A stretch of DNA of 64,000 nt from Artocarpus heterophyllus (Eukaryota; Streptophyta; Magnoliopsida; Rosales; Moraceae), in contig CM046341.1 of NCBI GenBank assembly GCA_025403435.1, positions 23,028,230 through 23,092,229 of the forward strand. The letters run 5' to 3'. The notes beneath the pieces are model-generated. The model searched no databases. It was not told where the DNA came from and saw only the letters and a program-made list of their open reading frames with translations. This document shows positions 23,782 to 35,513 of this stretch, one piece after another. Position numbers and translations under genes: made by a program. Position 1 is the first letter of the stretch; each line of letters starts with the position of its first letter.

Positions 23782-23819
23782 TAAAAGCTCAAACTTATTT
23801 TTGAAAAAGGTTTCACAAA

Positions 23820-26800
23820 CTTGAGCGTGGCTACTCAGTTTTCACAAATTATGGAAGGTCACTCCACTAATATACCTCATTTCTTCCATGGGTAGATTAC
23901 AGTTATTAGAAAACCAGGATTTCAATTTATTTGTAATCTATTGATTATGATCTTTGGAATATTGTCTAAAATAGTCCCTATAAACCAATGAAAAAATTAG
24001 ACAAAGTTTTAGTTCCTAAAGAACCTAGAGAATATACCAATGAGGATAAACAAAAATTATCTTTCAATGCTAAAACTATCAACTTTTTATATTGTGCATT
24101 GATAGAAACGAATTTAATAGAGTAACATCTTGCACATCCGCTCATGAGATATAGCGCACATTAAAGGTTGTCCATTAAGGGACAAACCAAGTCAAGGAAA
24201 CTATGATAAATTATCTCTTGCATGATTATGAAATGTTTAAAATGAAAGAACATGAAACTATCAATAAATTGTATACTAGATTCATGGATATAATTAATGA
24301 CTCGAAGTCTCTTGGTAGGACTTTTAAAGATAGTGAACTAGTAAAGAAGATGGTCAGATCTTTACCACCACCATGGCATGTCAAGAGAACAATGTTGATA
24401 GAGGAAAACGACTTACAACTCTTCTGCTAGAAGAATTGATTGGTTCTCTCATGACCCATGAGATTACAAAGAGGCAAAATCAAGGAAAAAAATGATAAGA
24501 AAAAGAAAGGGATCACTTTGAAAGCTTCCTACTTGATGACAAGGATGATGAAGACGATAGCCTAAATCCAAAGGACTTCAATGAAATGGCTATGCTTGCA
24601 AAGAGACACGAGAAGTTATGCCAGAATTTCAGCCAAAGCAAAAGAACTAGAAGAAGAAAAGAGCAAGGTGAGAAATCAAAGAAAGATGAGGTAATATGTT
24701 ATGATTATAAGAAATCCGTTCATATAAGACCGAATTGTCCTCTTAAAAAGGAAGCAAATAGGAAAAACATAGAAGAGAAGAAATTCAAGAAAGCCTTTCA
24801 CGCTAATTGGGACGAGCTTGAATCCAAAGATTCAGATGACAAGAAGCCAAGAGAAGTAGCCAATATGTGTTTCATGGCAATCAATGATGATGAAGTAACT
24901 TCCCCTATTCCTTCTGATGATGAATACGATGATAATAATGTCATATAAATATCAAGAGCTTTTGATGAGTTGCATGATGACTATGAGAAATTAGTTCTTA
25001 AAAATTCTATGCTTAAGAAGAAAGTAGCAACTCTCTTAGAAGAAATTGATATTTTGAAAAATGAAAAATCTAAGAGTGATGCTTGAGCTATAGAGAAAGC
25101 ATGTTTAAAAGAGAAAGTTGATGATTTAACAAAAACAGTTTTAAAATTCACCAATTGCAAGAAAAATTTTGAAATAATGCTTGGGAAACAATGGTGTGTT
25201 TTCAACAAAGATGGTTTATGATATAAACCACACATTGATCAAAAGTATCTTAAAAATAATTTCATCAAAGCATCAACTAGCTCTCAAAACTCTAAATATG
25301 CATGTACTTATTGCAATAAAGATGGGCATACCACATCTTATTGATATATCAAGAAAAGTGCATATTTTAGAGTAGAATAAAAATAGGCTCCCAAAGTTTC
25401 TAAAACTAACACAAATGGACAAAGTCAAATGGTTACCAAAAATCAAAAACTAAATTATTTTTGTAGGTACCAAAGAAGAAGAAAGTTAGGTGGTGCCTAG
25501 ATAGTGAATGTTCAAAACATATGACGGTGACTTCTCATTTTTCTCAAATTTCACAAATAAGAACGGAGGACATGTCACCTTTGGATACAATGCAAAAGGA
25601 AAGATTCTTTGTGTAGGTGATATTGGTAACAGTTCCTCTCAACTTATTTAAAATGTATTCTTAGTTGATAATTTAAAGCATCATTTATTTAGTATTAGTC
25701 AATTGTATGATAACCAATATAAGGTTACTTTTGAATCTTTTAGATGTTTGTTTGAAAATGCTTATAATGGTGAGATTGTGTTCATTGGTGACCGAAATGA
25801 AAATGTTTATACAAAGCTTTATTCTAAACCCTAAAGACAATTTGGGAAAATTTGATGCAAAATCCGATGTTGGTATTTCTTTTGACTATTAACAAAGCTC
25901 ATATAGTGTTTAATAAAAGAACTCTAGTTGTAGGAGAATCTGTGTATGTTGTATTTGATGAAACTAACATTCCCATCGAGAGAGTAAAAGATGATGATAT
26001 TGGTTTGGAACATCAAATAAAGAACCTAGAAATTAAAGACAAAGGGAAAAAGGTCCACGAGAGTCCAAATTCTTCTCAAAAGATCATCTTTCAACTAACT
26101 CAACAATCATAAAAAAATCAATATCAAATGGAGCATTCAAAAGGTAAGCCTACTTCATATCATTCATTAAAAGATTGAAGGTATCATCCCTATCACCCTA
26201 AGACTGATATTATCACTCATGATAGTCCAATACATAGGATGAGAACTAGATCATCATTTAAAAATATTTGTAACAATTTAGCTTTTCTTTCTCAAGTTGA
26301 ACCAAAATATTTTAAAGATACCAAAAATGATGAATTTGGATTTTAACAATGCAAGAAGAGCTTAGTCAAGTTGAAATAAATAATGCATGGGAACTCTTTC
26401 CTAGTCTAGTTCTCAATCCATAACTGGTACTAAAGTGGTGTTTAGAAATAAAAAGGATGAGCAAGTTATAATTGTGCAAAACAAGATTAGACTAGTGGCC
26501 TAAGTTTCAATCAAGAAGAAGATACTGATTATGAAGAAACCTTTGCATTGGTTGCTCATCTAAATTCTATAAGAATGCTACTTGTTTTTGTTTGCCACAA
26601 AGGATTTACCATTTATCAAATGGATGTCAAAAGCACATTCTTAAATGGATACATTTTAGAGGAAGTTTATGTTGCATAACTGTCGGGATTTAAAAATTAT
26701 AAGTATCTAGATTTTATAAATTGAAAAGGCTTTATATGGTTTAAAACTAGCTCTTAGAGCTTGGTATGATAGATTAAGTAAATTTTTGATTAAGAATGGA

Positions 26801-26997
26801 TTTTTAGTAGGAAATGCAGATACTACTCTTTTTACAAAATCAAAGGGTGAAGATTTAATTATAGTTTAAATTCATCTTGATGATAGTATTTTTGGTGCTA
26901 TTAATGATATATTGTGTGAAGAATTTTCAAAGTGTATGCATAATGAATTTGAAATTAACATGATGGAAGAATTGAACTTCTTCCTTGAGTTGCAAAT
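23820..26997 (+). pseudogene. Ty1/copia gag-pol remnant
   Basis: Gag runs about 23830-24950: a UBN2-type block with LLHDYEMFKMKEHETINKLY and LVKKMVRSLPPPWHVK, then a Lys/Glu-rich stretch and a damaged zinc knuckle near 24696 (CYDY...H...C, one Cys replaced). From 25440 protease and pre-integrase segments appear (SHFSQIS-like, then VDNLKHHLFSISQLYD-like). RT remnants follow from 26370 (YEETFALVAHLNSI, FYQMDVKSTFLNGY, LYGLKL-like). The integrase core between is missing, and stops and frameshifts occur throughout. The element ends abruptly at 26997 inside RT (ELNFFLELQI), where another LTR starts. Confidence 0.8.
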
Positions 26998-28160
26998 TGA
27001 TAGTGCATATTTTCACATTAATTTCATATCATTCTTCGATGCATTTTAAATGTTATTCTTTGTTTTATGGTGTTTTAATTGTATTTTTATGTTTTCTATG
27101 TAATTTGAGTGCTAATAATATTCTGGAGTCAAAAAGGTCAATTTGGAAGCATTTTAAGTCCGAGAATTGAAGTCTGGAAGAAACTGGGAGGAAAAACAAG
27201 AGTTTAAGATCAGCTAAAATGGCACTTCTATGGAGAAATTTCCTTACCCCACACTCCAAGACAAAACCATGGCGCCCCACAGAAAAAGTTTCATGTAGCT
27301 ATGCATTTGTGCCTCGGTGAGAAAACATTTCTCGCAGCCACACGCTTGCCTTTTTGGCATGATTTTTTTTGTCACATGGCTGAGAAAAACAAATCTCACG
27401 GCCACTCCAGTGATCAGCCTCAGCTCACGACCATGAGTAATTCTCCGCATAGCCAGGCGTGTCTGGTCCATCTAATATCCATTTTTTGCACATTACTGTG
27501 CTATTTTTCCCTGCCCCTACGCATGTTATAGTTTTTACTCAAATTTGAGCCTCTAAACCTAAAATTTATAAGGGGTATATAGACCCCTTTATAGTAGACG
27601 AAGAAAAGGTGGGGAGGAATGTTTTTTAAGTTCATTTTTGGAGTTTTTGAGCAACCAAGAAGGAGGAGACCATGGAAGAGATCTCTAGTAGAGGCAACAG
27701 TTTTCTGACATCAAATCCATTCTTTTCTCTCACTCTTTCTCTATTTTCCTTTATAATTATGTTATTTTAGTTTGTATTTTGGTTATGGGTGAATTCTAAA
27801 CTCTAGATTGATTATGTAGAAAATTGTATGAATTATATTTGTACTTCCATTTGAGATTGTTTGTGTTTTACTAGAATTAATGTCTATGATGATTTTCTTA
27901 TTATATTTAGGTTTATAACTACAAATGATTTGAGAATTGTCGAATGCTAGGTTAGAATGCTTGATTTGTAATTGTCTTGCAATTTTAGCCATTAGTAGCA
28001 AATTATGACAAACAGTTATGGTGAAGCTTTTGTGTGATTGTGATTTAGAATACAACATAGGTTGAATGAACCCAACTTTTGCGTGTTTGTTGCCTATATC
28101 AACCTATTTTTCTCAGTGTAATGCTTCTGTTAGATTGAACTTAACGAGCTTTCTTCTAGG
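26998..28160 (+). repeat. Truncated LTR, family F/G (gypsy-like)
   Basis: Starts TGATAGTGCATATTTTC exactly where copia RT sequence stops. Related to the solo LTR at 18671-20305 but in plus orientation; similarity runs to about 28160, leaving its last ~460 bp missing. It carries a GC-rich cluster at 27240-27480 and TATAAGG / TATATAGACC boxes at 27567-27590. The right edge is fused to a gypsy RNase H frame, making a chimeric open frame on the minus strand. Confidence 0.6.
27240..27480 (+). promoter_or_regulatory. GC-rich motif cluster upstream of TATA, GCAGCCA variant
   Basis: Repeated words CATGGCGCC, CTCGCAGCCACACG, CACATGGCTGAG, CTCACGGCCACTC, CTCACGACCATGAG and CGCATAGCCAGGCG over 240 bp, ending about 90 bp before the TATA-like boxes near 27567. 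Same offset from the LTR start (about 245 bp) as in the related LTR at 18671-20305. Confidence 0.45.
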
Positions 28161-29280
28161 TTGGGCTTTAATGGGTATCCTCAAAACGAAATGAATGTCA
28201 TATTGCCCAAGCTCTATCGACCACTTAACTATCTGCCTAGATATCCCTAGGCTTTGGAGGACTTGCAGCAATGGATACTTGATCAGACTTGAACAGTGTG
28301 GCCTTGAAATACGGTCTAAGCTTTCAGACAGAGGTGATGAGGGCAAATGCGAGTTTTTGAAGCAGTGGGTACCTCTCCTTGACATCTTGGAATGCGTGGC
28401 TTGTATAATAAATAGGCTTTTAAGTCTTGTTTTCCTCTTTGATGAAGACTAAGCTCACGACCCTTTTGGACACGGCTAGGTAGGCGTATAGTACCTCTCC
28501 CAGCAAAGGTTTAAATAGGAGCAGGGGCATGGCCAAGTATCTTTTGAGCTTCTGAAAAGCTTCCTCACACTCCCTGCTCCACTCAAACCTCCTTTTAAGT
28601 GCCTGAAAAAATAGATGACATTTGTCGATAAATCGAAAGACAAACCTAGATAGGGTTGCTACCATGCTGGTCAGCTTTTGCACCTCTTTGACTGTGCGAG
28701 GTGAGTACATGTCAATCACTACTTCGGCCTTGGCTAGGTTAACTTTGATCCCCTTTGATTTACCATGAACCCAAGAAACTTGCCCGAGCTGACCCAAACA
28801 CGCACTTAGCTGGGTTGAGTTTTATCCCATATTCCCAAAGTATGTCGAAGCTTGCTCAAGGGTCAACAATATTGTCCATTGCTCAAACAGATTTGACGAG
28901 CATGTCGTCCCCATATACTTCCATAGATTTGTCGATCAAACGAGCAAATATTTTATTGATGAGGCATTGATAGGTTGCTCCAGCATTCTTCAGCCCAAAG
29001 GACATAACCACATAGCAGGAGAGCCCTTGGTCGGTGGTGAAGGCTATCTTAATCTGGTCTTCCTTAGCCATCCTGATTTGATTGTAACTAGAGTAGGCAT
29101 CCATGAAGCTCAACAATTCATGTCCGATGGTCACATCATGAGCTGATCTATCTAGGGCAGTGGGAAGCGGTCCTTAGGGCAGGCCTTGTTGAGGTCGATG
29201 TAGTCAATACAGACACGTCACTTCCCATTGGCCTTTTTAACAAGGACTACATTCACTAGCCACTTCGGGTGTAAGACTTC
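28161..29280 (-). pseudogene. Ty3/gypsy RT and RNase H remnant (Tat type)
   Basis: Read right to left. RT fingers and palm at 28883-29134: FMDAYSSYNQIRM, then MSFGLKNAGATYQ, then VYGDDMLVKS (the YVDD-type active site reads YGDD with Val before it). The RT thumb and connection follow at 28420-28797 (KAEVVIDMYSPRTVKEVQKL, then FEWSRECEEAFQKLKRYLA). The RNase H start is at 28165-28385 (IVKWSIELGQYDIHF, then PIKAQ). It stops at KAQ, where gypsy proteins normally read KAQALADF; the rest of RNase H and integrase are missing. Frames are broken between these parts. Confidence 0.85.
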
Positions 29281-29595
29281 TCAGATAAACCTAGCCTTCA
29301 GGAGCTTCTGTAATTCCTCATTGATAGCAGCATACCTTTCCATGTTGAAAGCTTTGTGCTTTTGGATGACCGGTTTGTAGTCAGGTCGGACGTTGAGGTG
29401 ATGAAAAATGACACTAGGATCAATGTTGGGCATGTTTTGGTGGGACCACACAAACATATCCTGATATTCCATCAGGAATTTCTCTAGGTCGACTCGGACC
29501 TCAGGTTTTAGCTGAGAACCAAGTTGGACCATCCGGTCGGGATGTTCAAGGTCCAAGTTATATGGCATCAAATCCTCCACAAGTGTGGCTCTCAC
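29281..29595 (-). pseudogene. Gypsy RT N-terminal region
   Basis: 104 residues with the typical pre-RT block: FLMEYQDMFVWSHQNMP, then the PDYKPVIQKHKAFNMERYAA (KPV-QK-R-F--ER) block that precedes RT in Tat-type elements. It continues into the RT part at 28883-29134 with a frame break. Confidence 0.8.
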
Positions 29596-29610
29596 CTCTT
29601 CATCAGGAAG

Positions 29611-30090
29611 TCAGGGATCCAGGTCAGACAACATCTTCAGCGCCTGCTCAATGAGAAACGATATCTCGTCCACTTTGTAGATAGTCGAGATGCTCAAATG
29701 TCGAGCCGAGGCCGTTTTCACAGCATTCGCATAACAGGTCCTAGAATCCCCTTGTTGCGACCTGATTACCCCAACCCCACTCTCCATCGGGAACTTTATG
29801 GCCAGATGATAGGTGGAGACTACTGCCTTCAACGCATTCAAGGTCAGTCGACCTATGATAATATTGTACTGGGAGGGTTTCTTGACGACAAAGAAGTCGA
29901 CGATGCACTTTACCCGAGCTGTCCACTCTCTAAATGTGACAGGCGGGCCGACCTTTTTGACAGCTCGGACGCATTCTCCAGTGAAGCCGTATAGAGGTGT
30001 CTGGACCAGGATAAAAGTGACGTTGTTGATCTTCAACTTGTTGTTTGCCTGTTTAAAAAGAATATTGGCAGAACTACCATTGTCGACCAA
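29611..30090 (-). pseudogene. Gypsy aspartic protease domain
   Basis: 159 residues. MVDNGSSANILF is the active-site segment, with the D-S/T-G triad altered to D-N-G-S, as in many Tat-type proteases (VDNGSSADIL). Downstream come the TPLYGFTGE flap and YNIIIGRLTLNALKAVVSTY, the IGRP-LN block with R-L instead of R-P. The frame is uninterrupted. Part of the same minus-strand element; it would cut the gag-pol polyprotein. Confidence 0.85.
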
Positions 30091-30470
30091 TACCCACCGG
30101 ACAATATTGTTGGTAATCTATAGTTCGCACACGAAGGCATCATTATGCAGGTGAACGAGTTTGTTTACTTCGTCCTCGATAAAATTAATGGGGACATCTT
30201 GTTGTTGGCAAACTTTATTAATATACTCAGACATGTTCATGAGGTCGCCCCTCTCGACCAACCAAACCTCCCAAGCATAGGCCCGCTGTCCACTCAAAGT
30301 GCCCCGGTAACTAGCCCTCTGAAAATTGTATGCATAATATTTGGGGGTTCCAAGGTGTTTCCACTTTCGTTACGTGGGCGGCTTTGAGTATCCCAGGCTT
30401 GCTGGTCGTTTCCCCTAGCTGCGAAGCTAGGAGTTAGGACTCGCTCAATAAACTCCCGCAAATGCCCGTC

Positions 30471-30689
30471 TCAGACCAGCCTTTCAATCTGGTCTTTGAG
30501 CTGAATGCAATCGCCAGTGTTGTGTCCTAAATCCTTATGGAAGTTGCAGTACTTGTTTTGATCCCTCTTAGTCTTGCTCTCGTTCAGCTTAGGTGGATCG
30601 ACTAGCAGATTTCTACCATTCACTTGAGTGAGCATCTCATCGATGCTGACGACCAAGGGTATGTAGCTCTGGAACTTCCCAGTTGGCAC
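30471..30689 (-). pseudogene. Gypsy gag zinc-knuckle region
   Basis: CNFHKDLGHNTGDC gives a C-X2-H-type knuckle (C, H, H, C), the form seen in Tat/Retand gag proteins (YC-FH---GH-T-DC). Upstream FQSYIPLVVSIDEMLTQV is the usual linker. The frame is intact only locally. Confidence 0.8.
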
Positions 30690-30997
30690 CTTAGACTTCT
30701 TGGCTTTCTTTTCCTTCTTTTGCTTCTTGTTCTGCTCAGCACTCTGGTGCTTAGAAGCTTATTTCTGCTTCTTCTCTTTCTTGCTGCTGCTGCTACCACC
30801 TTCTTCTTGTCAACTTTTCATGTATTCAGCCGCATCGGCATACCTCTGTGCATAGTCGAGCATCTCGGAAAATGTGCTCAGCTACTCAAAGGCAAGTGAC
30901 CAGGTCAATTTTTTGTCTTAGAGACCCCCAACAAAGGCATGTTTCAGGGTCTCGTCTTCAATGTGTCTAACCTCCAATGCGGCTTGGGTAAACTGGT

Positions 30998-31261
30998 TTA
31001 TGTAATCCCTAACATTTCTATCCCTGCTTGACAGCATAGCAGTGAGTTATTTCTTTTCTTCTCGTCTTGGTCATGGAAAAGACAATAGAGAAAGCCTAAG
31101 ATAACTAGCAGAAAAAAAGTAATAATGGCTGGTTCTATCCACCTAAAGCATTGTTGGGCACGCCTGGTCAAGGTCAATGAAAAGGCCTTGCACATGGCTG
31201 TGCCATTAGCGTTCTGCAAGAGCATGTACCCTCGGTAGAGCTCTACATGCTCATCGACATT
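30998..31261 (-). pseudogene. Gypsy gag core, C-terminal side of a solo-LTR insertion
   Basis: Reads NVDEHVELYRGYM then LLQNANGTAMCKAFSLTLTR and AQQCFRWIEP, a standard plant gypsy gag core (D-HL--Y---M---G--AL-CKAF---L---A--WF). The reading runs straight into the target duplication at 31262-31266 and resumes at 34058 as YDGTT-like sequence, so a solo LTR split this gag. A hydrophobic stretch replaces the usual LPP-SI-SF segment after a frame slip. Confidence 0.8.
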
Positions 31262-31609
31262 GGTAGTGTAACGCCCCTTAATTCGGACGTCACAGATGTC
31301 GTTACATACTTACATTCATACATGCATAAACCTTAAACTTATAAATAGTATCAAACTTAATCGTTACTATAGATTTTAAAAGTACTTAAACTTACATTAC
31401 CAGGATCCATTCATACGTTTTTTTTTAAACTTAACATTGTTTCGAAAATCATTGTTTAATTTATTCCATATCATAATTTACTCAATTATACTTAAATTAA
31501 TCATAAACTTGTTTAATAATATAGGTTTATCAAATTGTAAAATCAGGACTTATAAAAATATATCACATTAATTCTCTTTGATCATCACATCATTTGAAAT
31601 CCATTTATT

Positions 31610-31812
31610 CCCACAGTTCGGAAGGCCGAACTTGGGACTTCGGTAGGCCGAACATCGTCGGCAAGCCGGAGCTCCCTCAACCGGCAGGCCGACAGAGGCT
31701 TTGCAATTCGGATTAAAAATTCATCCATATTCGGCAGGCCAAAAAATTCGATCGGCAGGCCGAACTTTTGGTCTTCGGCAGGCCGGCCACAGAGTTCGGC
31801 AGGCCGTCCGAG
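31610..31812 (+). promoter_or_regulatory. CGGCAGGCCG motif cluster (left) in the solo LTR
   Basis: Eight spaced variants: TTCGGAAGGCCGAAC, TTCGGTAGGCCGAAC, TCGGCAAGCCGG, CCGGCAGGCCGAC, TTCGGCAGGCCA, ATCGGCAGGCCGAAC, TTCGGCAGGCCGG, TTCGGCAGGCCG. Arms CGGC and GCCG can pair around AG. Surrounding DNA is AT-rich. Confidence 0.6.
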
Positions 31813-32167
31813 ACCAAATTCTTTTGGAAAACTTAACTTAGAACATACCAACTTTATGTAAAATATAGCGGAAGTTCATAATTCATAAAAAAAATGATAA
31901 AATATCTTATAAAACCATAATATAAGTGTTCTTAAAAAACTTAACATAAAAATATGTTCAAAAAATATAACTTGATTAAATCATAAAATCATTTTTTTCT
32001 TGGGGTGCTTCCGGTTACAATTCATCGTTCATGTTGCTCACACGCCTTCCCATGTCCTCCTCCTATTCTATGACTCTCTTACCCTTATCTGCAACATGAC
32101 ATATAAAATATGATTAAGCTAATGCTTAGTAAGTACATATATTCTTACAATTTAAAACATTTCATAA

Positions 32168-32189
32168 ACATCATCATCATCATCATCAT
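32168..32189. repeat. (CAT)n microsatellite
   Basis: Seven consecutive CAT units inside the solo LTR. Confidence 0.85.
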
Positions 32190-33664
32190 TGTCATCGTAT
32201 CATAAAAGTGCCTTAAGCACAATTTCATAGAACATATCTTTCGTAACGTTAACCATTTTATAACTTATTCCATTTTATCTTAAGGGCTCAAGTGTTGCAC
32301 CATAAACATCATCATAGGTGCGCTGTCATGAGAGGAGAAGGGTAGCTAATCCCAAACCAAACATGACATCATAACATAACATTTCATAACATTGGGTGTG
32401 CAACACTTATTAGGTGATACATATATACATACTTTTCATACTTTGAAACATGTCATCATCATACATGCATATTTTTAAAATCATGAAAATCTTTCATAAG
32501 AAATCCTTTAAGAGAAAATCATCATAAAATCATCATGAATATCCTTGTAAACATATCATCAAACCTTGTAAAAACATGTGTCATGTTGCAGGTGAGAATG
32601 TACTTACCTTAACGATAGCTTACTTAACCTTAAAAATGCACTTGGAGACGACGTTGCGGTCTCGATGTGCTCGCTTTCTTGAGTGTTCATGCCATTTATC
32701 CATTTAAAGATGCAATAAAAATCAATACTTATCATGAAATATCATACACATAGCATTCATTCATATAATATTCACATATACATACACTCATGTATACATT
32801 CATCACATTTCATAATCATAAAATACATTCATCTTACATACTCATACATACGCATATTTTAACAACTTTTCATGAAAACATCATATTTACCCCTTGAATG
32901 AACATTACATTTTTATTCATTAAAATTAAACAGTAACATTACTGTTTAGGGTAGAAGATAGAAAATTCATATTTATATCATAAAAACCGAGAAGACATGA
33001 AACTTGAAAAAATCATCTCATAACATACACATACATATCATATTAAAAATTCAAAACAAATACAATACCTAAAGAAAGATATTGTAGACAATTGAGGAGA
33101 AGAATGCTCTCAAAAACACAAAGAAAACTGAATTCTTACCTTGAAATTTCTTCTCAAAATTCTTGAATTCAACCAACGAAATAAGAATTTTCTTTCAATA
33201 TACTCAGAAAATTTTCGTGAGAGAGAGAGAAATTTCGTGAAGAAGAGAAGAGGAAGATAGGAAATCAGAAAATGTTTCAGAAATTTTTTTTTGAGAGAGA
33301 GAAAAAGCGTGAGAAGGAGAGAAAATAATAAAAAGAAGAAACGTAAAATTTTTAACGTAATAAACACCATTGATGGGAATTCAATTCCCTTCATTAAGTC
33401 AGAAATTTCTAACTGTTGAGGGCGTGAGGCGTGGAGAAGAGGAGAGAAAGAAAAAGGAAAGTCAAATCTCCACTGAATACTTACCATGTTTTGCCCTACG
33501 TAAATGGGAAACCATTTAAATTGATACAAATCAATGCAAGTCAAACCCTTTAATTTCCTTAACTGATAAAAATATTCCATTATTATGCCAATTAATCACA
33601 TTAAATTATCCAATTAATGTAATTAACTCAGCCATAATTTTGGAGAAATTTCTGCTGAATGCTT

Positions 33665-33805
33665 GTCAGCCGTGTTCGGCCTGTCGATTTTCCCTCTTCG
33701 GCCTGCCGGTTCCAGCAAGTTCGGCCTGCCTGTGGGTTTCTTTAGCTTGCCGATCTCGGGCAGTCATTTCGGCTTGCCGATCTAAAAAGTTCGGCCTGCC
33801 GATCT
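33665..33805 (-). promoter_or_regulatory. CGGCCTGCCG motif cluster (right) in the solo LTR
   Basis: Six variants in the complementary sense: TTCGGCCTGTCG, TTCGGCCTGCCGG, TTCGGCCTGCCTG, TTAGCTTGCCGATC, TTCGGCTTGCCGATC, TTCGGCCTGCCGATC. Opposite orientation to the cluster at 31610-31812. Confidence 0.6.
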
Positions 33806-34057
33806 ATCATTAAATGCCATAACATAAAACATTCATAAATCATTGCATCATAAATACTCATATAGTTAAAATTTCACATAAACACTAGAGCACAACGATC
33901 TCATGCGGTCGTCACCTGTCACAAAACTTGACATAAAAAGTTAGTAACATACACATCACATATCATATCATATAACGTTATTTATTAATAACATTCCTTA
34001 ACAATGTTACTAACTTAACGTGGTCCGTTACATAAAATAGGCGGGCGTTACAGGTAG

Positions 34058-34861
34058 TCCCATCGTACGCTTTGATCTATATGACCTTAAATTTTGGCGG
34101 CATAGGAGCCCGCATAATGGCCTCCGTGAATGGTAGGTCCAGCACGCCGCCATCATCGAGCCCAAATCTGTTGTTTTGGATCTGGTCGATCTGGCACTAC
34201 AGCTCTTGAAGCTAACGACTGTTGGTATTTTTGGGTAGTTTTACCTTATAGGTGGCTCCACCCTCAACCTTGTCGCCATCTCCATGTTGTCGGTCATGTT
34301 GTGCTTCGCCTTAAGGCCCGAGCCTATCAAACACTGATGCTCGAGAAGCCTATAGTGATTGTCCTCGGCCACTTTAAGGACCAAGTCAGCCTTCTCGGAA
34401 AAGCCTATTGGTCATCGAGACTCCGCTTATGGATCATCTAGAGTGCTAGGAGTCGGCTTCGTTTGTTCTTTCATATGCCGGTCTACTCGACCTCCGGCCT
34501 GGTCTGCCTGGGTTGGGGGAAGGAGGACAAGAGCCTGTTGATGCTCTGCTTGTTGTTGTACAAGCTACTATGTAAGTATCTGAATAGCATTGGTGAGTTC
34601 TCGGATAGGATCTTATGCGACCGGGTCATTTGCTTGTTCAACCCTAGTCGCGCTGCCCTGTCTACTAGACCGGGACCTGGTAGCCCAAGGAAGACCTCTA
34701 GGTCTGGCTAGATTTTGGTTTCAGTTTCAGGCTTCTCCCAACCCCTCCTGTCGGACACCCTCATCTCGTGTATTGCCTTGTGTTACCATGCTGGGGTCAC
34801 GAGCTGAGATGCAGCTAGTGATTTCGAGTAAAGGCGTAAGTCCCTCCTTCTAGAGCCAAAA
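34058..34861 (-). pseudogene. Gypsy gag N-terminal part and leader
   Basis: Next to the solo LTR the minus strand reads PPKFKVI then YDGTT, the segment that precedes N-DEHV in gypsy gag. Further right is a Gln/Arg-rich N-terminal region. The element's LTR follows at 34862, with TTTTGGCTCTAGAAGGAGGG directly after the LTR end, the block found after 5' LTRs of Tat-type elements. Confidence 0.65.
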
Positions 34862-35513
34862 TGTTGATGCTTATCAGTGAGTAGCAATGAATCCACACCA
34901 CGTGCGGCTGTACACGATAGTCGAACGGCTCTTTCCTGCTCACATCTGCCTGCTTGGAAATACCTACAATAAGAAAAGGGATGCTTTGAAGGTACGAGGG
35001 GAACACCGGTTAGGTACCGAACAAGAGCTCTCCAACGCTCAAGCCAGGTGCTACTCGTAGAGAACCGGAGCTAGCTAGTTAGTTGGGAAGGAGCATGCCT
35101 CTCGAAGCTACAGTAAATGTGCTCTACTTATAGGTTGCCACTTGGACCGGGTGTTAGGTGGGTTTTGGCCATGACCCGTGTGTCACATCAAAGCTTGTCA
35201 GATGGCAGAGGACAAGTGTCATAGCCCCCGTCGGTGGATTAGTCTCCATCTGGTGGTGGAAAAATAGCCATCTTTCAGCTCCTTGTGGCGGGTGAAAGCC
35301 TGCTTGCAGGTTATTACAATCCGACTTGAGTTGGTGTCTGAACCGAGGAGGCGATTACTAAGGCCGTGGCCTAGAGGGCCCTGAAGAGCACCTCGAATAG
35401 ACGAGCCAAACTTGAGGGGTTCAAGATTGCATTCCCAATGAGTTCTGCCGAGCTTATTTGCTGACCACCAGGAATAGGATCCTCGGCAGCAGGCGCCGAA
35501 CTCACCCCCAACA
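34862..35513 (-). repeat. 5' LTR of the Tat-type gypsy element
   Basis: On the minus strand it starts TGTTGGGGGTGAGTTCGG at 35513 and ends AGCATCAACA at 34862. 652 bp. GC-richer than the surrounding DNA. There is no matching 3' LTR in the window, because the element is cut off at 28160. Confidence 0.75.

Larger units (their letters stand above)
31267..34052. mobile_element. 2.8 kb solo LTR inserted in gypsy gag
   Basis: Begins TGTAACGCCCC and ends GGCGGGCGTTACA, so its ten terminal bases are inverted copies. GGTAG occurs on both sides (31262-31266 and 34053-34057), and gag reads continuously when the insert and one GGTAG are removed. 2786 bp with no coding domain. It holds a (CAT)n run near 32168-32189 and two motif clusters in opposite orientation (31610-31812 and 33665-33805). 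A TATAAAACC at about 31907 lies ~95 bp after the first cluster, hinting at plus orientation; not settled. Confidence 0.85.

Noticed and set aside
29524..30387. Plus-strand frames of 80-156 residues across the gypsy protease region
   Set aside because: Exact antisense of the recognised gypsy protease and gag on the minus strand.
33110..33580. 156-residue minus frame inside the 2.8 kb solo LTR
   Set aside because: Phe/Ser/Leu-rich reading of GA-repeat and poly-A sequence with no motif; the enclosing LTR is non-coding.
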